5,067 nt of DNA, taken from positions 1-5,067 of the forward strand of contig JAJRDJ010000270.1 in the NCBI GenBank assembly GCA_028678445.1. The letters run 5' to 3'. Both the position numbers and the translations under genes were made by a program. Of the stretch, positions 1 through 5,067 are shown piece after piece. This stretch comes from Methylococcaceae bacterium. GTDB taxonomy: Bacteria > Pseudomonadota > Gammaproteobacteria > Methylococcales > Methylococcaceae. The first letter of the stretch is position 1, and each line of letters opens with the position of its first letter. The notes below the pieces were generated by a model. That model searched no databases and was not told the origin of the DNA. It saw only the letters and a program-made list of their open reading frames with translations.

Positions 1-3000
1 GAAGATGCTCGATAATATGCGTCGCTCCCTCTCGGCCCCGGGCGCCTTTTTTGCTTTAGTGGCCACTTGGGCCATTCCGAACGCACCCCAGCCGGTCCTG
101 GTCGGGATGGTGTTGACCGCGCTGGCTTTTCCCGCGCTCCTCGCGGTGCTCGGCGGACTCTCAGTTCCCCGGCGCGGCATCTCGGCCATTACTCATTTGC
201 GCGCGGCAGGAGAGAACGTGCTCTGGGGTATTGGTAACGGCCTGGTGACGCTGACCCTGCTCGCGCAAAACGCCTGGCTGATGATCGACGCGATCGCCCA
301 TACTCTGGTGCGGCTACTCATTACCCGGCGCAAATTGCTGAAGTGGGTTACCGCCCTGCAGGCCAAAACAGCGGCGGGGCACGCGATGAAAACCCTGATT
401 GGGCCTTTGGTACGATCGTCCGCGGTAGTGATTGGTGCCGGTGCCGTGGTGCTGATTTTCAATCCGGCCGGAATCAAGGGGGCCGCGCCCTTCTTATTGC
501 TCTGGTGGCTGGCACCCTTCGCCGCGCGAGCGTTGAGCCGACCGCCGCCGTTCGATCGGGCCGAAGCGCTGTTGCCCGGCGATAGCGCCCGATTGCGCTT
601 GATTGGCAGACGTATCTGGCGCTTTTTCACGACCTTCGTGACCGCGGACGAACACCATTTGCCGCCCGATAACTTTCAGGAAGACCCGCAACCCATCATT
701 GCCCATCGCAGTTCTCCCACCAATTTCGGTCTATATCTCTTGTCCGTCGTTGCCGCCCGGGATTTCGGCTGGCTTGGGCTGATCGACACCGTCGACCGGC
801 TCGAAGCCACATTGACGACGCTCACCGCGCTGCCGCGCCTGCATGGTCACTATTACAATTGGTACGACACCCGCGATTTGCACATATTGGAACCCCGCTA
901 TGTGTCGACCGTGGACAGCGGCAATCTGGCAGGGCATTTGCTGACCCTGGCCCAGACCTGCCTGGAAATGCTGGAGCGGCCGGTCGAGTTCTCCACTGCG
1001 TTGACGGGTCTTGCGGACACTCATCAACTCCTAATCGCGGCGCTCGATGAGGTCAAGGATGACCGCCGCATGCTGACCGTGACCCCGACCGAGATGCGGC
1101 AACAGGTGCTGGTCCTTGGAGAGCTCCTGGCGCGGCAACCACCCGACCCGGACGGATGGAGCCAGTTGTGGCGGCAATTGACGCTGTCTGTCAATACGAT
1201 CCAGGACCTGGCTCGTGCCTATGCCGCTGAACGTGGTGATGCGGACGATAATGAGGTCCTGGCGTGGGCGACGCTGTTGCACGATGACGTCCACTCCCAT
1301 GTGCGCGATGTGGTTTGGCTGTTCCCCTGGATACAATTCGCGGGGCGGATCGACGATAAATTGAAATCCTGGCCGGTATCCGGAATGCCGGACCCGCACC
1401 ATGCGGCATTACGCAGCCAGTTGAATCTGAAAACGTGCCTGAAAGAGCTTTCAGCGGGATATATGAGCGTCCTGGCTCACCTTGAAGAAGCGCCTGGAGG
1501 ACTCCTGGCTTCCGGTGATCGGGAAGCCCTGGTGATGATGTTGCGGCGCAGCGGAGAGCAGGCCGCAGCGCTCACGCAGCGGCTGCGGACCTTGGCCGCA
1601 CAACTGGACGGCTTGTTCCATGAAATGGATTTTCGTTTTCTCTACGACACAGAGCGCCACATGTTTGCGATCGGGTATCGGGTGACGGAAGGTGACCTTG
1701 ATCCCAGCTATTACGATCTGCTTGCCTCCGAGGCGCGCCTCTGCAGTCTGGTCGCGATCGCCAAGCGCGACGTGCCGCACGAGCACTGGTTTCACCTGGG
1801 CCGGCGGGTGACACGTGCCGCGCAGGGCACGGTGCTGCTGTCGTGGTCGGGATCGATGTTCGAATACCTGATGCCCTCGCTGGTAAGCTTCACGCCCCGG
1901 TACAGTCTGCTCGATCAGACCTGTCGTCTGGTAGTCAAGCGACAGATCGAATACGGCAAGGAACACCGCGTACCGTGGGGCGTTTCGGAGTCGGCCTTCA
2001 ATGGGCGCGATCTGGCTTTCACCTATCAGTATTCGGCATTTGGTGTACCTGGCCTCGGGATGAAGCGAGGGCTGGGCGAAGATCTGGTGATCGCCCCCTA
2101 CGCCACGGCCCTGGCTGCCATGTACCTGCCGCATGCCGCGGTGGAAAATTTCAGGCATTTGCAAAAGGAGGGCGCATTAGGCCGCTTCGGGTTCTATGAA
2201 GCGCTCGATTTCACACTCATACGGCTGGCGGAAGGCCAGCGCGTCGCGATTGTGCGCTGCTACATGGCCCACCACCAGGGCATGTCCCTGGTGGCCTTCG
2301 CCAATGTCGTGCATGATGGGGCGATGCGCCATCGATTCCACCGGGCGGCACTGATCCAGGCAGCCGATTTGTTGCTGCAGGAACGCCTGCCGCGCGGCGC
2401 GGAGACCGAAAGTATGGACTATCTCCAGCTCCGTTCCGCCGTCAAGGAAACGGTGCAGCCTCCCGTTCGGCGCGTGCCCTCGCCCACGTCGGCGGTGCCT
2501 TCCGCGCACCTGCTGTCCAACGGTCATTATTCGGTGATGATCACGGCTGCCGGAGCCGGCTACAGCCTGTGGCGGAACCTGGCGGTAACGCGCTGGCGCG
2601 AAGACGTGACGCGGGATGCCTGGGGCAGTTTTATTTATCTGCGCGATGTCGTCACTGGACAGGTGTGGTCCGCCGGGTACCAGCCGACGGTAGTCGCTCC
2701 CGAGCACTCCGAGGTCGTCTTTGTTGAAGATCGTGTCCGGATTACCCGAAGCGATGGAACCCTGGTCAGCGCCTTGGAGATCGTGGTCTCGCCCGAGGAT
2801 GACGCAGAGATCCGCCGACTGAGTCTGACCAATAACGGGTTGCGGGTGCGGGAAATAGAAGTGACCACATATGCGGAGGTCGTGCTCGCTCCCCTGCGTG
2901 CGGATATCGCGCACCCCGCATTTTCCAACCTGTTCGTCCAGACCGAAAGCCTGCCCCGGGCATGTGGGTTGATCGCGCACCGCCGCCCGCGGTCGGTCAA

Positions 3001-5067
3001 TGATCCGAAAATCTGGGCCGCGCATGTGTTGACCGCCCCCCACGACGGCGCCGGGTTCCAGTACGAAACCGACCGGGCACGCTTTGTCGGGCGTGGACAA
3101 ACGCTACGGGCGCCCATCGCGGTGATGGATGGCCGCCCGCTGACGAACACCGTCGGTGCCGTGCTCGATCCGATCTTCAGTATCCGCCGGCGGATACGCA
3201 TTGACCCAGGCGCGACGGAACACCTGACGTTCACCACGCTGGTCGCCAACACACGCGAGGCGGTGGAGAATCTGGCCGACAAATACCACAACGCGGGCGT
3301 ATTCGACCGCGTATCGGCACTTGCATGGACGCACGCCCATGTGCAAATGCACCATCTGCGTGTCAAGCCGGACGAGGCCCAGCTGTTTCAGGATCTGGCT
3401 AACCGCCTGATTTATGCCGATCCTTCGCTACGGCCCGCCAGCCGCTTGATGCAGATGAATACCCTGAATGTCACCGGGCTGTGGCGACAGGGTATCTCGG
3501 GCGATCTTCCGATCGTGCTGCTGCAGGTCACCGAGCCCGAAGACCGGACCCTCGTCGAACAGTTACTGCGTGCCCATGAATATTGGCGCAAGAAGGGTCT
3601 GGCGGTCGACCTGGTGATCCTGAACGAACAGGAACAATCGTATGCCGAGGAGCTACAGGCGCTACTGGAGGGCATGGTGCGCGAGCGCCAGTCACTTGCG
3701 CCCCATCTCGAGCCTGAAGAGCAGGGTTCGATTTTTGTTTTGCGGGGCGCTCAGGTCTCGACCGAGGATCGCCGGCTGCTTCAGACGTTTGCGCGCGCGG
3801 TGCTTCCGAGCCGACGGGGCACGCTGGCCGAACAGCTGCTGAGGCACCCGCGGCCGGCGGCGGACAGGGTGGCCGCCAAGACTCAGCCTGCTGGCCCGCT
3901 GGCTGCGCCGGGGTTACCGCTACCTTCACTGGAATTCTTCAATGGGCTCGGCGGATTTGCCGAAGAGGGTCGTGAATACGTGATCGTCCTCGACAAGGGG
4001 CAATGGACGCCAGCGCCGTGGATCAATGTGATCGCCAATGGCGACTTTGGCTTCATGGTCTCGGAGTCAGGCAGCGGCTGCACGTGGTGTGGCAACAGCC
4101 ACGAGAACCAGTTGACGTCGTGGTCGAATGACCCGGTTAGCGATCCGCCCGGGGAAGTGCTCTATCTGCGTGACGATGAGACCAACGAATTGTGGAGCCC
4201 GACCGCTTTGCCGATTCGGGTCGACCAGGCAAGTTATGTCATTCGTCATGGTCAAGGGTATAGCCGCTTCGAGCATGCCTCCCATGGCATTCATAGCGAA
4301 CTGTTGCAATTCGTCAGCCCGGACGATCCGGTCAAGATATCGTCCCTTACGCTGCGCAATCTTTCCGGGCGAACCCGGAGGATAACAGTGGCAGCCTATG
4401 TGGAATGGGTGCTCGGCGCCTCGCGCAGCGTGACGGCGCCGCACCTCATCACCGAATTGGACCCGGAAACCCGTGCGCTCTTCGCTTACAACCCGAGAGA
4501 CGCGGAATTTGGCCATCGCATCGCCTTCGCCGATCTGGCCGGCAGACAGACCGGGTGGACCTGCCGCCGTTCCGAATTTATCGGCCGCAACGGTAGCCTG
4601 GACGCACCGGCAGGCTTGCTTAGCCGTAAGTCCTTGAGAAACCGCGTCGGCGCGGGACTCGACCCTTGCGCCGCGCTGGAGACGCGAGTGGAACTTGAGC
4701 CCGGTGGGCGCACCGAGATCGTCTTTCTCCTCGGACAAGGCCGTGACCGCGCCGAGGCATCCGGGTTGGTGCGGCGCTACCGGGACACCGCTGTCGAAAC
4801 GACGCTTGCCCGGGTGAAGCAGTCGTGGGCCACCGTGCTCGCCAAGGTTCAGGTGAAAACGCCGGACCGGGAGCTTGATTTGCTCTTGAACGGCTGGCTG
4901 CTGTATCAAACGCTGAGTTGCCGCCTCTGGGCCCGGGCGGCTTTCTATCAGGTCGGCGGGGCTTTCGGTTTCCGCGACCAGTTGCAGGACGGCATGGCGC
5001 TCGCGCTTGCCCGGCCCGATCTGGTGCGCGCTCACCTCCTTCGCGCCGCGGCGCGCCAGTTTAGGGA
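1..5067 (+). CDS. ndvB: Cyclic beta-1,2-glucan synthase, internal fragment (both ends missing)
   Basis: Inner-membrane enzyme that makes cyclic beta-1,2-glucan from UDP-glucose. The first full codon is at base 2, and 1688 codons follow without a stop; base 1 ends the previous codon and two bases are left over at the end. Visible in order: membrane segments (residues 12-178), helical region with SPTNFGLYL (238) and YVSTVDSGNLAGHL (300), glycoamylase-like core (543-803) with WGVSESAFNG and MAHHQGMSL, a first GH94-type sandwich (830-1085), a helical accessory part, and a second sandwich (1311-1580) opening with FFNGLGGF. The last part is the start of the GH94 barrel with GFRDQLQD (1656). This order and these motifs are those of NdvB/ChvB/Cgs. 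At a usual length near 2,800-2,900 residues, the GT84 domain (upstream, about 800-850 residues) and the GH94 active-site end (downstream, about 350) are missing. No frameshift or internal stop was found. Start, promoter and operon context lie outside. The family assignment is near certain; the symbol follows the rhizobial name (chvB and cgs are synonyms). Confidence 0.95.
2..541 (+). other. Membrane-spanning region after the GT84 domain
   Basis: Residues 1-180. The fragment opens with KMLDNMRRSLSAP, which in this family sits directly behind the GT84 catalytic domain. Clear hydrophobic stretches are at about residues 12-26, 32-53, 137-153 and 161-178. A weaker one at 73-95 carries N79, Q89 and N90 and may lie along the membrane surface. 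The short loops NAPQP (27-31) and NPAGIKG (154-160) would face the periplasm. The Arg/Lys-rich parts (R57, R58; R104-K114, including ITRRKLLKWVTALQ; R176, R180) would be cytosolic, which agrees with the positive-inside rule. Four spans keep both the GT84 and the glycosidase-type domains in the cytosol, as known for Brucella Cgs. The span count is inference from hydrophobicity read by eye. Confidence 0.75.
638..1627 (+). other. Helical N-terminal part of the cyclisation region
   Basis: Residues about 213-542, cytosolic. Its first third carries motifs strongly conserved in cyclic glucan synthases: SPTNFGLYL (238-246), VVAARDFGWLG, GHYYNWYD (282-289) and YVSTVDSGNLAGHL (300-313). The rest (about 315-540) is Leu/Ala/Glu/Arg-rich with no strong motif and reads as helices. 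It includes LAWATLLHDDVHSHVRDVVWLFPW, a stretch of the kind this family has here. Published work on the Thermoanaerobacter italicus enzyme assigned ring closure to a central segment of about 590 residues. By position and length, that segment should match this part plus the following glycoamylase-like core. The boundary is approximate, and no catalytic residue can be assigned here. Confidence 0.7.
1628..2410 (+). other. Glycoamylase-like domain, ring-closing transglycosylase core
   Basis: Residues 543-803. It starts at DFRFLYDTERHMFAIGYRV and contains SYYDLLASEARL, VPHEHWFHLGR, LLSWSGSMFEYLMP, EYGKEHRVPWGVSESAFNG (E663), YQYSAFGVPGLGMKRGL, IAPYATALAAM, GFYEALDFT (E733) and MAHHQGMSLVAFAN (H757, H758). 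This is the Pfam 'glycoamylase' fold of an (alpha/alpha)6 barrel related to the beta-1,2-glucanase families GH144 and GH162. In cyclic glucan synthases this central domain is reported to cyclise linear beta-1,2-glucan by transglycosylation (family GH189), so 'glycoamylase' is a misleading name here. All the family blocks I recognise are intact, so the domain looks functional. E663 and E733 are my candidates for catalytic acids by conservation only. Confidence 0.85.
2272..2294. repeat. Perfect 9-bp inverted repeat with 5-nt loop inside the CDS
   Basis: The arms CCACCAGGG (2272-2280) and CCCTGGTGG (2286-2294) are exact reverse complements around the loop CATGT. The site encodes the conserved HHQGMSLV of the glycoamylase-like domain. 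The mRNA could form a GC-rich hairpin. No T-run follows, so it is not a canonical rho-independent terminator. The cac/gtg and cag/ctg codons are natural complements, so chance combined with protein constraint may explain it. Confidence 0.8.
2489..3256 (+). other. First GH94-type beta-supersandwich domain
   Basis: Residues about 830-1085. It opens with HLLSNGHYSVMITAAGAGYSLW and continues with NLAVTRWREDVTRDAWGSFIYLRD, GQVWSAGYQPT and the strand-rich pattern typical of GH94 N-terminal sandwiches. This includes IRRLSLTNNG, REIEVTTYAEVVLAP, HPAFSNLFVQTE and LTFTTLVANTREAV near the end. Cyclic glucan synthases carry two such sandwiches; this is the first. The helical part behind it lacks the FRDxxxD motif, so this copy probably has a structural or glucan-binding role and is not itself a phosphorylase. 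Domain ends are approximate. Confidence 0.8.
3180..3197. repeat. Perfect 18-bp palindrome inside the CDS
   Basis: GTATCCGCCGGCGGATAC equals its own reverse complement; the flanking bases (A at 3179, G at 3198) break the symmetry. It encodes the SIRRRIR stretch in the first GH94-type sandwich. A perfect 18-mer has a chance expectation of about 0.02 in a window of this size under equal base use, somewhat higher in GC-rich DNA. A role as a protein-binding site is possible but unsupported. Confidence 0.85.
3257..3841 (+). other. Helical accessory segment behind the first sandwich
   Basis: Residues about 1086-1280, mostly helical. Recognisable family stretches are AWTHAHVQMHHL, PDEAQLFQDLANRLIYADPSLR, GLWRQGISGDLPIVLLQV (from 1160), LLRAHEYWRKKGLAVDLVILNEQEQSY and GSIFVLRGAQVSTEDRRLLQTFARAVL. 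The LWRxGISGDLPI block occurs in GH94-like proteins. No acid pair comparable to the FRDxxxD of the catalytic barrel is visible, so I read the segment as a reduced, non-catalytic module that packs against the first sandwich. Confidence 0.65.
3842..3931 (+). other. Pro/Ala-rich interdomain linker
   Basis: Residues 1281-1310, from RHPRPAAD to LPLPSL. Proline, alanine, glycine and leucine dominate and no secondary-structure pattern is evident. It joins the accessory helices to the second GH94 sandwich, whose start is fixed by EFFNGLGGF. Confidence 0.7.
3932..4741 (+). other. Second GH94 beta-supersandwich domain
   Basis: Residues 1311-1580. Family motifs in order: FFNGLGGFAEEGREYVI, TPAPWINVIANGDFGFMVSESGSG (near 1336-1359), NSHENQLTSWSNDPVSDPPGE (1365-1385), YLRDDETNELWSPT, YVIRHGQGYSRFEH, VKISSLTLRNLSGR, AAYVEWVLG, TRALFAYNPRDAEFGHRIAF, RSEFIGRNGSL, GAGLDPCAALET and EIVFLLGQG. 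In GH94 phosphorylases this sandwich precedes the catalytic barrel and helps shape its substrate cleft. One oddity is that residues 1360-1363 read CTWC, where I recall non-cysteine residues at these sites in relatives. Confidence 0.88.
4742..5067 (+). other. Start of the GH94 catalytic (alpha/alpha)6 barrel, truncated
   Basis: Residues 1581-1688. A helical connector (EASGLVRRYRDTAVE, VKQSWATVLAKVQVKTPD) leads into LNGWLLYQTLSCRLWARAAFYQVGGAFGFRDQLQDGMAL. R1658 and D1663 of FRDQLQD match the Arg/Asp pair that binds the subsite -1 sugar in GH94 phosphorylases. The sequence ends after RAHLLRAAARQF, just before where relatives continue with GDVQHWW. The general-acid Asp of the later WND motif and the phosphate site are therefore outside the window. 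In Brucella Cgs this domain sets glucan length by phosphorolysis. Confidence 0.88.

Noticed and set aside
541..640. Possible gene boundary or promoter between the membrane and cytosolic parts
   Set aside because: The frame runs through without a break, and the segment (PPPFDRAEALLPGD onward) is the usual connector in this family.
1451..2164. Antisense open frame of 237 codons
   Set aside because: It is opposite the conserved cyclisation core. It is rich in His, Gln and Arg with no domain signature.
1843..2199. Same-strand open frame of 118 codons in another phase
   Set aside because: It overlaps strongly conserved codons of the glycoamylase-like domain in a shifted frame and has no recognisable content.
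1628..2410. Calling the central domain a glucoamylase
   Set aside because: The Pfam-style name reflects fold only. The context inside a cyclic beta-1,2-glucan synthase and the family motifs point to beta-1,2-glucan transglycosylation.
2177..3100. Antisense open frame of 307 codons
   Set aside because: It is opposite the glycoamylase-like and first sandwich domains. It has no recognisable motif and is explained by scarce stops in GC-rich antisense DNA.
4067..5035. Antisense open frame of 322 codons
   Set aside because: It lies opposite the GH94 region, whose + frame has clear family motifs throughout. Its translation is low-complexity Arg/Gly/Pro/Gln sequence with no domain I recognise, as expected for the shadow of a GC-rich gene.
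5042..5055. 14-bp palindrome CGCGCCGCGGCGCG
   Set aside because: It consists only of G and C across Arg/Ala codons, where such symmetry is common by chance in GC-rich DNA.
1..5067. Possible frameshift or pseudogene in this long gene
   Set aside because: Reading codon by codon from base 2 to the end gives no stop, and family motifs stay in the same frame across all domain borders.

Overview
The whole window is the inside of one very large protein-coding gene on the + strand. The frame whose first full codon is at base 2 stays open to the end: 1688 consecutive codons with no stop, no start that could be the true one, and no frameshift. The translation is recognisable throughout as a cyclic beta-1,2-glucan synthase (NdvB/ChvB/Cgs family). 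Family members are usually about 2,800 to 2,900 residues. The window therefore holds roughly the middle and most of the C-terminal part. The N-terminal membrane segments and the GT84 glucosyltransferase domain lie upstream, and about 350 residues lie downstream. Residue numbers below count from the first full codon (residue n starts at base 3n-1).

Layout: (1) bases 2-541, hydrophobic segments that follow the GT84 domain; (2) about 638-1627, a largely helical cytosolic region with the family motifs SPTNFGLYL, GHYYNWYD and YVSTVDSGNLAGHL; (3) about 1628-2410, the glycoamylase-like core, which with part 2 corresponds to the cyclising transglycosylase; (4) about 2489-3256, a first GH94-type beta-sandwich; (5) about 3257-3841, a helical accessory part with the motif LWRQGISGDLP; (6) 3842-3931, a Pro/Ala-rich linker; (7) 3932-4741, the second GH94 beta-sandwich; (8) 4742 to the end, the start of the GH94 alpha-barrel with FRDQLQD, cut before the catalytic WND motif.

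In this family the parts act in sequence. GT84 builds linear beta-1,2-glucan from UDP-glucose on the protein, the GH94 part trims the chain by phosphorolysis and so sets ring size, and the middle domain closes the ring. The product is exported to the periplasm, where it serves in osmoadaptation and host interaction.

The DNA is GC-rich (about 60% by eye), and the gene family points to a proteobacterium. I cannot name a genus. There is no intergenic DNA, RNA gene, mobile element or CRISPR array. I see no new biological system. The items worth a second look are two strong perfect inverted repeats inside the coding sequence, a CxxC in the second sandwich, and the tandem GH94-like architecture.
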